Assembly: GCF_004745505.1 (NCBI RefSeq) | Contig: NZ_RKLX01000010.1 | Span: 1 to 64,000 of the forward strand | Length of the DNA stretch: 64,000 nt | Source: Levilactobacillus suantsaiihabitans | Lineage (GTDB): Bacteria; Bacillota; Bacilli; Lactobacillales; Lactobacillaceae | Reading direction: 5' to 3' | Part shown: positions 9,328-18,265 of the stretch, in pieces | How positions within the stretch are numbered: position 1 is the stretch's first letter | Layout of the letters: each line of letters begins with the position of its first letter | Translations under genes and position numbers: made by a program | Notes under the pieces: model-generated | What the model was told of the DNA's origin: nothing | Database searches by the model: none | Seen by the model: the letters and a program-made list of their open reading frames with translations, nothing else

Positions 9328-12300
9328 TTAAAAACACACCTACCATTCTTTCTTGTTCTGCTGTCAAAGCAAAGCTTCCGTCTTGATCAATTAACTGGGG
9401 AATCTCCATGATCCGGCCATCTTCAGTCATTCGCACAGCCAAGTCTTGTCTCATTGCAGGTCTAATCAAATTAATAACCAACACCCGTCTCTTCTTTAAT
9501 GGCTGAGGACTCCTTACCTTATCCAGTTTTCCTTGAACGTGATTTCTCGCCGCCTGAACATTTTGATCATGTGGTTGCCGCCAGTTCTTAAAATCAATAT
9601 AGATCTGCCCAGAGGTCTGGTAATCGAAAAGCTCATTGTTTTCTTCGGACAATGGTTGTAAGTTTACGTGCCAGCGCCGTTCAACAATAAATCGGCCTGC
9701 CACTTCACCCAAAATACCTTTGTAACTATCAAACTGTACCGGATTCATCATGAAACCATGATTCACCCATGCAATTGCCCAACCATTTGCCATAAAATAA
9801 TCACGCATACCTGGATACTTGAGAATCGTTAGCAAGCCAGAAGACAATGCTGAAATTTCTTCATTCCCTTGTTTTTCGATACCAAATTCAAACGTTTCAC
9901 CTAATCGATGAATATGATAAGCACTTTCTCGACAAGCTAAATAAGCAAACTCGGGATCTAATTCATGGACACGATACTGTTCTAACGTTGGCGTTGGCAT
10001 TTCGAGTAGTGTCCTCCGATACTGGCGAAAGTGGTCTGCTATTCGAGCATCATCTTGCAAGTGACCGAGCATCGACGCAACACACTGCTGTGTTTCCAGA
10101 GTACGATTACACCAACGTTCCAACCGAACATTTTCCATCACTGATTGCTCATCTTCGGCGTCTTTCTGATTGACCATAATTGCTTGCGCTAACGGTCCCA
10201 GTTGATAATCTTTCATTCGAACCGGATCAAAGACATCGCGAATACGATCTCCTAAAATAACTGTTATCTGAGGCATCTTATTAAACGATCTATCCAATCG
10301 ACCCAGCGCTTGTAAAATAGATCGCGTACACGCTCCCGTGTAACTACTTGTCTGACTAAACTGCTTATTTGGTCTCCCTAAGCTCTTATTAATCATATGT
10401 TTTTTAATTTCCATCAAACTTATCTCACCACTATCCGCCAGACTAAGCATCTCATAATAGGCTCGAATCCACACTTTTTTATTATCATCAGTCGCTAAAT
10501 CTGGAATTTGCGTCAATACATGGGTAATTCGCCCCAAGTAAATACCAGCGATATCTACTTTTTTTCTTCGCGAATCGTTAGGATCTGCATCAGATGGTGC
10601 GATATCAACCACACGACTTGCCTCCAATTGCCCGATGTCATGCTGTAAATTTTGACCCACTCCTAACGTGGCATACGCACTTAATAGATAGACGCGTGTT
10701 TGCGATTTTTCAGGTAACTCCAAGGCTTCTCGAATTTGTTCTTTAATAGAAAGGTGTTCACTTGATAATTTCTTCGCAATCATTTTCAACTGCGGTAAAT
10801 GCTTCTCCGCAGTACAGAACAATTGAGACAGTAAGTGAAATACCTGATCAATGAAAGTTTGTGACATATCAATTTCATCAATTTCTTGCTTTGCCTTAGG
10901 TAAAATACTTTGTAGCCCCAAAAAACTGGTCATTTCTGGTGTTACTAGAAAATAAATAATACTTTCGAATAAATCAAAATAGCGCTTTTGAATATAGTCA
11001 ACACTCTTAGATTTATCTTGTTGAGAATACGAAGAAACTAAAGACATTTTTTTCTCAACTAATTCTTCTAGTTTCTGCATAACTGGTATCTGCTGTTCAT
11101 CAGGATTAAAGTCAGGTCTATATTTATGGATTAAGCTCAGCATGTATCCATTTTCTGAGGAAACTTTATTTTTCGATACTTCAATCACGTTAATCTTAAC
11201 GCCACGCTCCCGGCAACGCTGACTAACATCAAACTGTTTTTGACTTTCAGTCGGCAAGTTTGCTAATCCATCTATTAGATGATCACCAAGTTGTTCGCGA
11301 ATGAATCGAAAATCAAAGTTACTAATAACCGTTGGCACGTCAACAGTTGCGGACATCCCCAAGACAATGCCGCGTCGCGCTAAACGAATCAGAAACTTTT
11401 CTGGTGTTTCCTGAACGAATGCCGCACTAATCTTTGTTCGATTCAAATGTGCATCACTATCCGCTAAAGAAATCAGCTGTAATCCCTGGCGCTGAAGATA
11501 ATAGCCTGATTCACTAGACCGCTTGATGCTAATTGGCTGCACTTTTTTAGAATACCCTAAGTTCAACCGCTGATATAAATCGATGACTAGTTGCTTAGCT
11601 CCCTGAGATAGCCATAAACAATCACAAATTGTTGAGAGCGCATCTTCAAGGCTCAGTTGGTCAGCATTTTTAGAACGATTTTTGTTAACTTGCTGCTGAT
11701 AAGTCATTGCCCATTCAACTGATTGGTGTACAAAATGATTGAAAAACTGACTAACTGTTTGAATCATCTGATAGAATTTCAAATCTGTTGGTGCCTTTTG
11801 ATGTGATAAAACAACGCGCTTTTCTAAGTCATCTTGGTGGCTCCACCAAGGACGACTACTAGTCAACGTCATCCCGGCCAAATTAAAAATAAAGTTAGTC
11901 GTGGTTTTCTCTCCAACTGTTTTATAGTCCTCCGTCAACTTATATTTTTTGGCTAATCGATTAGCGCTATTTTTCAGTTTCGCAAATTTTTGATTTTGAC
12001 GCATCAGCCTCATGACATCTTCTGGCCGATTTTTCTGTAAGTTATTCAGCCCCGTCTTGATTTCTCTGAAGAAAGATAAAAAATCAATAGGGACTTTTAT
12101 GGCGTCATCAATGATCTTATCCAAATATTGTTTTTTCATATCATCAATTTCATCCAAAATCACAATTGCTTGTCCCAAGCATTCCGGACTGCTAATCTCA
12201 ATTGACTTATTATTGTAAAAGTCAAGATAGGTGCGAATAAATTTTGCCCAAGATAAAAGAACTAGTCGACGTTGCGCCAAATTAATCTCTGGAAAGTACT

Positions 12301-12925
12301 GATTCAAATAATGTGCTAACGATGTCTCATCTTCATTGACGTATGCTACAATTTCTCTTTTCTCTCTTTGGGTCAAAGGAAAATCTAACTGCAACTCTTT
12401 GGCAAGGGCCTTTAACAGAAGATTCTTAGTATCCTGATAAGCATTTTTAAGATTTTGAAAGTCATTGCGACCAGCTACCGACTGTTTTTTAGGTTGGCTG
12501 TGGTAGCGACCGTAATAAACCTTCAGTTGTTCCACAACTTCTTGAGCCTCCTGTGTCGGCACTTCAACTGGCATCGGCACCTCTATCAAACGCTCAACTG
12601 TCTCTTCTAAAGGATACAGAATAGCCACTTGTCGGTGTAAATACCATTTTTTCTCATCCTCTGAACTAAACGGCCCGTTTTTCTCAATATATTCTTCCTC
12701 AAGCTTTTGATAAAACTTATCAATCTTTAAATTAGCCTTGTTGACCGTCACGAAGAAAAATCGCATATCGGTTGTTCCCACAATTCTCTTGCTCACATAT
12801 CGGATAACGCCATATGTCTTACCACTTCCCGTTGGCGCAGCAACTGTTACCAGGCATCCTGGTTGTTTAACCGTTAACGACCGTTGTGCCTTGCCCATGA
12901 TACCCGAAAAATCTAAGCCTGACAT
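9317..12925 (-). CDS. SF2 helicase with C-terminal PD-(D/E)XK nuclease domain
   Basis: A 1202-residue soluble protein, much longer than ordinary helicases. Motifs in order: Walker A APTGSGKT (30-37), DEID Walker B (258-261), GMSAT (523-527), a TLGVGQN motif V (753-759), and QALGRLDRS motif VI (872-880). About 220 residues separate Walker A from the DEID box, and more helical insertions follow. The C-terminal 130 residues look like a restriction-endonuclease fold: E1074 in GEVAGRF, D1101 in ELFDYQ, and D1111-x-K1113 in IYIDFKNW. The start at 12925 has GGAGG nine bases upstream; the frame could extend 12 codons. It is first in a two-gene operon with the 699-residue protein. Known families pair such helicases with nucleases in phage or plasmid defence; that role is inferred from domains and context. 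Confidence 0.75.
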   Translation of the reverse strand: MSGLDFSGIMGKAQRSLTVKQPGCLVTVAAPTGSGKTYGVIRYVSKRIVGTTDMRFFFVTVNKANLKIDKFYQKLEEEYIEKNGPFSSEDEKKWYLHRQVAILYPLEETVERLIEVPMPVEVPTQEAQEVVEQLKVYYGRYHSQPKKQSVAGRNDFQNLKNAYQDTKNLLLKALAKELQLDFPLTQREKREIVAYVNEDETSLAHYLNQYFPEINLAQRRLVLLSWAKFIRTYLDFYNNKSIEISSPECLGQAIVILDEIDDMKKQYLDKIIDDAIKVPIDFLSFFREIKTGLNNLQKNRPEDVMRLMRQNQKFAKLKNSANRLAKKYKLTEDYKTVGEKTTTNFIFNLAGMTLTSSRPWWSHQDDLEKRVVLSHQKAPTDLKFYQMIQTVSQFFNHFVHQSVEWAMTYQQQVNKNRSKNADQLSLEDALSTICDCLWLSQGAKQLVIDLYQRLNLGYSKKVQPISIKRSSESGYYLQRQGLQLISLADSDAHLNRTKISAAFVQETPEKFLIRLARRGIVLGMSATVDVPTVISNFDFRFIREQLGDHLIDGLANLPTESQKQFDVSQRCRERGVKINVIEVSKNKVSSENGYMLSLIHKYRPDFNPDEQQIPVMQKLEELVEKKMSLVSSYSQQDKSKSVDYIQKRYFDLFESIIYFLVTPEMTSFLGLQSILPKAKQEIDEIDMSQTFIDQVFHLLSQLFCTAEKHLPQLKMIAKKLSSEHLSIKEQIREALELPEKSQTRVYLLSAYATLGVGQNLQHDIGQLEASRVVDIAPSDADPNDSRRKKVDIAGIYLGRITHVLTQIPDLATDDNKKVWIRAYYEMLSLADSGEISLMEIKKHMINKSLGRPNKQFSQTSSYTGACTRSILQALGRLDRSFNKMPQITVILGDRIRDVFDPVRMKDYQLGPLAQAIMVNQKDAEDEQSVMENVRLERWCNRTLETQQCVASMLGHLQDDARIADHFRQYRRTLLEMPTPTLEQYRVHELDPEFAYLACRESAYHIHRLGETFEFGIEKQGNEEISALSSGLLTILKYPGMRDYFMANGWAIAWVNHGFMMNPVQFDSYKGILGEVAGRFIVERRWHVNLQPLSEENNELFDYQTSGQIYIDFKNWRQPHDQNVQAARNHVQGKLDKVRSPQPLKKRRVLVINLIRPAMRQDLAVRMTEDGRIMEIPQLIDQDGSFALTAEQERMVGVFLNGR

Positions 12926-13046
12926 TTTACAGGTCCTCCCCCAAATATTAAGTGACTTCAACCTAACAAAACTATTTTAATGTTACAAGGGGATTTACAA
13001 TAACTGTACGCAATGCTTTCAAAAACTTTACTTTCGTGTGTTCATC

Positions 13047-13094
13047 AGAAAAATAGCCAGGACAACGTATTAAACATCATCCTGACTATTTTAA
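13047..13094 (-). terminator. recO intrinsic terminator
   Basis: AAAATAGTCAGGA pairs with TCCTGGCTATTTTT on the minus strand, just after the recO stop codon. It ends the yqeY-to-recO transcription unit and isolates it from the accessory island. Confidence 0.85.
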
Positions 13095-13098
13095 AATT

Positions 13099-13896
13099 TC
13101 ATTTATCCGTCGTGCCATCCCCCGGCGGCATCGTCATCCGAGCCGACCAGGACTGCATCTGGTCCAAGAAGCGCTTGGCCTTGGGGTGGACCCCGATTTG
13201 GCTATCGTAGATTTCATCCATCAGCTGACGCAAGGCGTGCTCCGTTTGAGGCTTGACGTTGATCGAATGCAGGGGGTCGAGATCTAACACCGAGAACTGG
13301 CGCAGGTAGTAGATCGTGCGTTGCGCCAGGTGTAAGCGCCGCGGGTCCATTTGCCAGTGCTGCTGACACAACAAGCCCCCGTAGCTTTCCGAGTAGTCAA
13401 AGGGCAAGTCGGTGCGCCCACAAATGGCACAGCCCTGCAGCTGTGGCGCGACCCCAAAGGCCGGCATCAGCTGGATCTCCATGATGTTGGTCACGATGGC
13501 CGCGTTGACGCCCTCGTCGATCAGCGTCAATGCGCGCTTGACGCGGTGATACCATTCGGGCAACGGCTGACTATCCGGAAAGGCTTGGTCGACTAGACTC
13601 ATGATGTAGGTCGCGTAGGCGTTCTTGAAGATGTCTTCACTGATGCTTTGAAACTGACTGGTCTCCCTGGCCGTGCGGATGTACGACAAACCGTCGTCAG
13701 CAATATCACCGACGTAACTGCCGACTGTGAACGGTAAGATGTCCGCCACCATCTTGAAGCCCTTTTTCTTGGCGCCGCGGACCAGAAACATTTTCTTGCC
13801 AAACTCAGCGGTCAAAAACTTGATCAGAAAATCGCGTTCTGCGTAATCCCGCCGAAAAAGGAGGATGCCGTGAAAATCCGTTACGTTTCGTGCCAC
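13099..13896 (-). CDS. recO: DNA repair protein RecO
   Basis: Recombination mediator that helps load RecA at gaps with RecF and RecR. The 265-residue product has an N-terminal OB fold (GILLFRRDYAERDFLIKFLT) and a zinc-binding cluster with CAICGRTDLPFDY and the later LLCQQHW. No in-frame ATG is available at the N-terminus; GTG at 13896 gives the expected length and follows a G-rich site. It lies 23 bp behind era, a conserved pairing in lactobacilli. Confidence 0.95.
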   Translation of the reverse strand: MARNVTDFHGILLFRRDYAERDFLIKFLTAEFGKKMFLVRGAKKKGFKMVADILPFTVGSYVGDIADDGLSYIRTARETSQFQSISEDIFKNAYATYIMSLVDQAFPDSQPLPEWYHRVKRALTLIDEGVNAAIVTNIMEIQLMPAFGVAPQLQGCAICGRTDLPFDYSESYGGLLCQQHWQMDPRRLHLAQRTIYYLRQFSVLDLDPLHSINVKPQTEHALRQLMDEIYDSQIGVHPKAKRFLDQMQSWSARMTMPPGDGTTDK

Positions 13897-13919
13897 GACT
13901 CATCCCCCACTTTCATTTT

Positions 13920-14825
13920 TTATAAATCGTCCTTGCGGTAACCGTAGGACTTCAATAGGCTGGCCTTGTCGCGCCAGTTCGGTTGCACCTTGACCCACAG
14001 CTGCAGATAGACCTTACTGCCGAGCAGGTGTTCAATATCTTGGCGTGCCAGGGTCCCAATCTTCTTGAGCATGCTACCGCCCTTGCCGATCATGATACCC
14101 TTTTGCGTCGGCCGTTCCACGATAATGGTGGCCTCGATGTGGACGTGGTCTTCGTTCTTTTGCTTCATGCTTTCGATTTCTACGGCCACAGAATGCGGCA
14201 CCTCTTCGCGCGTCAACATGAAGATCTTTTCGCGGATCAATTCACTGACCACGAAGCGTTCAGGGTGATCGGTGACCTGGTCTTCGGGATAGTACTGCGG
14301 CCCATGCGGCATCTCGTCAACCAACCCCGTCAACAGCTCATCGACATTGTTCCCTTCGAGCGCAGAAATCGGGTAGACGGCTTTCCACGGCAAGGCCGTT
14401 TGGTACTGCTCCATCACGGGCAAGAGGTCGTCGGGCTTGACCTGGTCGATCTTGTTGATCAACAGGTAGACCGGCGCCTTGATGCCCTTCAAGCGGTCGA
14501 TGATAAAGTTATCGCCGGCCCCGCGCTTTTCAGCGGCGTTGACCATGAACAACACGGCATCGACTTCATTTAGTGCCGACATGGCCGACTGGACCATGTA
14601 GTCGCCCAACTTGCTCTTGGGTTTGTGGACCCCCGGCGTATCAATGAAGACAATCTGTGCTTCATCGGTGGTGTAGATCCCCTGAATCTTGTTACGAGTC
14701 GTTTGGGCCGTGTTGGACATGATGGCGATTTTTTGGCCAATCACGCGATTTAAAAAGGTCGATTTCCCCACGTTGGGGCGGCCGACGATGGCCACGAACC
14801 CTGATTTATAATTTGGATTATCCAT
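13920..14825 (-). CDS. era: GTPase Era
   Basis: Ribosome-assembly GTPase that binds the 3' end of 16S rRNA during 30S maturation. G1 is GRPNVGKS (15-22), G3 DTPG (62-65) and G4 NKID (124-127), and a C-terminal KH domain includes [14 protein letters not shown]. The length, 301 residues, is typical. A family A repeat (14840-15009) separates it from dgkA, which is unusual for this normally tight cluster. Confidence 0.97.
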   Translation of the reverse strand: MDNPNYKSGFVAIVGRPNVGKSTFLNRVIGQKIAIMSNTAQTTRNKIQGIYTTDEAQIVFIDTPGVHKPKSKLGDYMVQSAMSALNEVDAVLFMVNAAEKRGAGDNFIIDRLKGIKAPVYLLINKIDQVKPDDLLPVMEQYQTALPWKAVYPISALEGNNVDELLTGLVDEMPHGPQYYPEDQVTDHPERFVVSELIREKIFMLTREEVPHSVAVEIESMKQKNEDHVHIEATIIVERPTQKGIMIGKGGSMLKKIGTLARQDIEHLLGSKVYLQLWVKVQPNWRDKASLLKSYGYRKDDL

Positions 14826-14839
14826 TTTTTCCTCCTAGA

Positions 14840-15009
14840 GAGCCTGGGGCAAAACCTCCCAGGTTCGTTCGCGTCACCTTTACATAGCTGAAACGTGCGC
14901 CCAAAGGCAGCCGGTTCCGCTTAAAACTGCTAACCAAACAATCCAAGCCCCGGATCATTTGGTTAGCAGCCTTAATGCTCGCCAGCTAATCGCCTTTTGG
15001 CCCACTCTC
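14840..15009 (+). repeat. Intergenic repeat family A, copy 2
   Basis: A full-length copy: small hairpin (GCCTGGGGC...CTCCCAGG), linker with CACCTTTACATAGCTGAAACGTG, then the long hairpin whose arms are CCAAAGGCAGCCGG and the later GCTAATCGCCTTTTGG. It occupies the whole gap between dgkA and era and ends exactly at the dgkA stop codon. Confidence 0.9.
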
Positions 15010-15414
15010 CTAGAACCAACGCATAAGCGCCGGTAACATCACTAACGCGCCAACAATGACGGCAAAAATCGCGGCCATCAAGACCCCACCAGCGGCCACA
15101 TCTTTGGCACGCTTGGCCAGGTCATGGTAGTGCTGGCCCACGACTAAATCAACCACGGCTTCGACGATGGTATTTAAGGTCTCGGCGATCAACACCAAAA
15201 AGATGGCTAAGACCAGCCACAACCATTCGTTGAGCGTCAGCCGTAGAATCAGGCCGGCAATGACCGCCAGGCTCCCGACGGCCAAGTGCTTACGAAAGTT
15301 GCGCTCGTAGTGAAAGAGCGCTCGCAGGCCATCCCACGCGTGGCCCAGCGACTGACTAAAGGCCCGATTTTTACCGGTCTGTTGCGGTTGCTTACCGTTT
15401 GAGGCCATAGGCAT
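15010..15414 (-). CDS. dgkA: Undecaprenol / diacylglycerol kinase (DgkA-type)
   Basis: Small integral-membrane kinase of the prokaryotic diacylglycerol kinase family; in Gram-positives the usual substrate is undecaprenol, recycling the lipid carrier for wall synthesis. It has 134 residues with three membrane helices and the hallmark ETLNTIVEAVVDLV, followed by HDLAKRAKDVAAGGV, which carries the catalytic and metal-binding residues. The start may be 15414 or 15408; both overlap the end of ybeY. Confidence 0.93.
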   Translation of the reverse strand: MPMASNGKQPQQTGKNRAFSQSLGHAWDGLRALFHYERNFRKHLAVGSLAVIAGLILRLTLNEWLWLVLAIFLVLIAETLNTIVEAVVDLVVGQHYHDLAKRAKDVAAGGVLMAAIFAVIVGALVMLPALMRWF

Positions 15415-15880
15415 CTAAAATGTCGGCCTGGAGCTTGAACATGACCTTTTCATCTGCCGGCTCCATGTGGTCGTAGCCGTTCAGGTGTAAGAAACCGTGG
15501 ACCACGAGGAAGCCCAGCTCCCGTTCGTAGGAATGGCCCAGGTATTCAGCTTGTTCGGCGACCTTATCCATGGACACAAAGATGTCCCCGATATTTTCGG
15601 GAATCTCGGCGGCCATTTCTTCATCCATCACCAGTGGGAAATCCTCATCGGCATCTTCGTCGTCTTCGATGGCAAAGCTGATGACGTCGGTGGCCCGATC
15701 CACACCGCGGTATTGCTTGTTAATGCGGTGGATATCTTCGTTGTTCATTAGGGTCACGGACATTTCCGTGTTCTCGGCTAGCTTCAGGTATTTACCGGCG
15801 TATTCCAAGACGTCCTTGATCATGTCAACGTGCTTGGCGGGAACGCCATCTTTGGTTTTATCGTAAATCTCTAAGTCCAT
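15392..15880 (-). CDS. ybeY: Endoribonuclease YbeY, rRNA maturation factor
   Basis: Zinc metallo-endoribonuclease acting in 16S rRNA 3'-end maturation and ribosome quality control. The signature HGFLHLNGYDH gives zinc ligands H128, H132 and H138 in the 162-residue product. An acidic insert (about residues 72-90, EDDEDADED) is longer than in many homologues. Its ATG overlaps the phoH stop (TAATG) and its end overlaps dgkA, so phoH-ybeY-dgkA is translationally chained. Confidence 0.95.
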   Translation of the reverse strand: MDLEIYDKTKDGVPAKHVDMIKDVLEYAGKYLKLAENTEMSVTLMNNEDIHRINKQYRGVDRATDVISFAIEDDEDADEDFPLVMDEEMAAEIPENIGDIFVSMDKVAEQAEYLGHSYERELGFLVVHGFLHLNGYDHMEPADEKVMFKLQADILDAYGLKR

Positions 15881-16866
15881 TATTTCTTAGCTCCATTTGG
15901 TTTAGTATCGTTGGCTTCGTAAGCGTTAATGATGCGGGCGACAACGGGATGCCGGACCACGTCTTCCGCGCTAAAGGTGACAAAGCTGATGTGCGGCACG
16001 TTTTGCAAGATGTGTTGGGCCTGAATCAACCCCGACTTGGCGTTGTTGGGCAGGTCGATTTGGGAAATATCCCCGTTGACGATCATCTTTGAGCCAAAGC
16101 CCAGCCGCGTCAAAAACATCTTCATCTGCATGTTGGTCGTGTTTTGCGCTTCATCCAAGATGACGAAGGCTGACTCCAACGTCCGCCCCCGCATGTAGGC
16201 CAACGGCGCGATTTCAATGACCCCGCGGTCCATTAACCGGGTGGTATGTTCCGCCCCTAAAATGGCGTACAAGGCATCATAGATGGGCCGCAAGTATGGG
16301 TCGACCTTTTCTTTCAAGTCCCCGGGCAAGAACCCCAGACTTTCGCCGGCTTCCACGGCGGGCCGCGTGATGATCAGCTTTTCGACGTCGCCGTGCTTGA
16401 GGGCGGCCACGGCCATGACGACGGCCAAGTAAGTCTTCCCCGTCCCAGCTGGGCCAATCCCAAAGGTAATGTCGTTGTGCTTGACGGCGTCAACGTATTG
16501 GCGTTGGCCAAAGTTCTTGACCCGCACCGGACGGCCCTTGGCGTCGTTGATTAATTTTTCGGTGTAGAAATCCTTGAAGTACGTGAGCGTGCCGCGGTTG
16601 GCCATCTTCATCGCACTGATGACGTCAGCGCTGTTTAACTTGATGCCCTTTGCCAACAGGTCACTCATGTTGCGTAAAATAGCCAGCGTTTGGTTCACGG
16701 CTTCAGCCGCACCGGAGACTTTGATTGAATTGCCGAAGGGCTTGATCACAACGTTTTGCCCCTCTTCCAGGATCGTGACAAATTGATCCTGGGTCCCCAA
16801 CAGACCCACTTCGTCCTCGGGGCGTTCCAAGATATATTCTTTTTCAATCGTTGCGTTCTCAGTCAA
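15880..16866 (-). CDS. phoH: PhoH family ATPase
   Basis: Cytoplasmic P-loop ATPase of the PhoH/YbeZ family, generally found beside YbeY and thought to work with it in RNA metabolism. It has 328 residues with an N-terminal KH-like part and GPAGTGKT at 138-145; Walker B is VILDEAQN. The best-supported start is TTG at 16866, with GGAG nine bases upstream and no suitable ATG close by. It overlaps ybeY by one base. Confidence 0.95.
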   Translation of the reverse strand: MTENATIEKEYILERPEDEVGLLGTQDQFVTILEEGQNVVIKPFGNSIKVSGAAEAVNQTLAILRNMSDLLAKGIKLNSADVISAMKMANRGTLTYFKDFYTEKLINDAKGRPVRVKNFGQRQYVDAVKHNDITFGIGPAGTGKTYLAVVMAVAALKHGDVEKLIITRPAVEAGESLGFLPGDLKEKVDPYLRPIYDALYAILGAEHTTRLMDRGVIEIAPLAYMRGRTLESAFVILDEAQNTTNMQMKMFLTRLGFGSKMIVNGDISQIDLPNNAKSGLIQAQHILQNVPHISFVTFSAEDVVRHPVVARIINAYEANDTKPNGAKK

Positions 16867-17095
16867 ATACGGTGGCTCCTTTATTTTAAATTTTTAGGTC
16901 ACACGAGCTGCGTTACTGTGGCGAGCCCCGTGAAACGCCAGTCGAGGGCCAGTTAATCCGTTAACCGACCGCCGACGCCGCTTAGACCTCTAATACTCAA
17001 ATTTTAGCATACCGCCGGGGATTGTAAAAGGATTCAGCGTGAAAAGTCTGGTGGATGAGAATTGGCTAAGTTTTTGACTCAGCTGGCCAGACACA

Positions 17096-17126
17096 AAGAG
17101 CCCGGACACAATGGCGGGCTCTTTAA
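17096..17126 (-). terminator. Terminator behind yqeY
   Basis: AAAGAGCCCG pairs with CGGGCTCTTT on the minus strand and a short T run follows. It lies five bases after the yqeY stop codon, so phoH probably has its own promoter in 16867-17095. Confidence 0.8.
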
Positions 17127-17130
17127 AGCG

Positions 17131-17577
17131 TTACTTATTTAATTGGGCCTTGACCGTCTGATTGACGATAGCCCCGTCGGCCTTGCCCTTCACTTGCGGC
17201 ATGACCACACCCATGACCTTACCGAAGTCGCTCATGCCACTAGCGGACACCTTGGCGATACTGTCGGCTACGATCTTAGCAATCTCGTCTTCGCTCAATT
17301 GCTTCGGTGCATATTTTTCCACGATGGCGATTTCGGCCTTGACGCCTTCGACCAAATCATCGCGGTTGCCCTTGGCAAATTCTGCCAAAGATTCCTTGCG
17401 TTGCTTTAACTCACGGGAAACGACCGTCAGCTCTTCATCAGCCGTTAAATCATGGCCCTGCTTAACCTTTTCGTTGGTCAAAGCTGCCTTCATCATCCGA
17501 ATCACGTTCAAGGAAAGTTTGTCGTGGGCCTTCATGGCCGTCTTTAAATCAGTGTTGAGTTGGGTTTCTAAACTCAT
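17131..17577 (-). CDS. yqeY: GatB/YqeY domain protein
   Basis: A 148-residue helical protein matching the YqeY family, which is related to the tRNA-binding tail of GatB. Recognisable parts are TDLKTAMKAHDKLSLNVIRMMKAAL at the N-terminus and DFGKVMGVVMPQVKGKADGAIVN near the C-terminus. The molecular role is not established. It normally follows rpsU directly in lactobacilli; here a dehydrogenase gene and repeats separate them. Confidence 0.93.
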   Translation of the reverse strand: MSLETQLNTDLKTAMKAHDKLSLNVIRMMKAALTNEKVKQGHDLTADEELTVVSRELKQRKESLAEFAKGNRDDLVEGVKAEIAIVEKYAPKQLSEDEIAKIVADSIAKVSASGMSDFGKVMGVVMPQVKGKADGAIVNQTVKAQLNK

Positions 17578-17717
17578 ATCATTTCCTCCTAAAAATATGG
17601 TTACTATCCAGTTTACACCTGATTGCCGCCAGCGTCAGGTATTCCGGCCGAAAAAATCACTGGTGGTATGCGACGCTTTCATGCCAGTCCGCCTTACCGT
17701 TGCGCGAAAGTTGTGCT

Positions 17718-17795
17718 GGAACGCGGTGGGCGGACCGGTCGAGCCAAAGTGCGGTCTCGCCCTCGCTTTGAGCCGACAGTTCGCGTCTCAAAGAC
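17718..17795. repeat. Intergenic repeat family D, copy 2 (reverse orientation)
   Basis: The segment with GGTCGAGCCAAAG, GCGGTCTCGCC, CGCTTTGAGCC and CGTCTCAAAG is the reverse complement of the pattern at 3486-3589 and 58330-58433. The rest of 17578-17930 contains no gene; the open frames there are incidental. Confidence 0.7.
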
Positions 17796-17934
17796 GCCAG
17801 TTCCCTAAGCGGCCCAGAACGCCACTAAGGGAACTCCCACGGCTGAGTACAACTTTCGCTCCACTCTCGGCTACAGTAGCGGGGTTTACCACCTAACTGT
17901 GCGAACTGTTGGCGGTCCGGTCACCTTAGTTGAT

Positions 17935-18150
17935 GCAACGGACAATCTGCCGGAGGAGGCCAGGGATGGCGCCAGCTGTGTCGACGCAGTTACCTGGCGT
18001 TGTTTGCCAGGTTAGTGCGTGGGACGACTTTGGAGACTGGCGGGTTATGCCAGGCTTCAAAGCGAGCCGGAAGCCCGCTTCTGGGCTGCAGGCGGTCCCC
18101 ATAGCAGGCAGAATCCCTGGCAGCCGCAGGCACTGGTTTCCGCCAACGCA
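17935..18150 (-). repeat. Intergenic repeat family B, copy 1
   Basis: On the minus strand it reads GTGCCTGCGGCTGCCAGG, TTCTGCCTGCTATGGGGA, CAGAAGCGGGCTTCCGG, then GGCCTCCTCCGGCAGATTG. The same ordered blocks occur at 41822-41950 and 60466-60560. No coding sequence is present. Confidence 0.75.
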
Positions 18151-18209
18151 ACGGTAAGGCGGATGCACTCGTGTGCCATTATCAGACGACTTCTCCAGAG
18201 GCGTCTGAA

Positions 18210-18238
18210 TTGGTTTCTGCCGTGATTTGCGGTAATCT
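18210..18238 (+). promoter_or_regulatory. Promoter of the zinc-type dehydrogenase gene
   Basis: TTGGTT (18210-18215) and TAATCT (18233-18238) are spaced by 17 bp, about 28 bp before the start codon. Confidence 0.6.
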
Positions 18239-18265
18239 GGGCTTAGCACAGAAAGGACGTTGCTT

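Noticed and set aside
7228-12925. Type I CRISPR cas3-like or Hachiman system
   Set aside because: There is no CRISPR array or cas gene. The helicase lacks an HD nuclease domain, and the partner is far larger than, and unlike, HamA.
7066-13046. Direct repeats or att sites bounding the island
   Set aside because: I compared both edges and saw no convincing duplicated sequence; no integrase is present.
17162-17896. 244-codon plus-strand frame opposite yqeY
   Set aside because: It is the antisense shadow of yqeY running into repeat sequence; protein composition is biased and no start signal fits.
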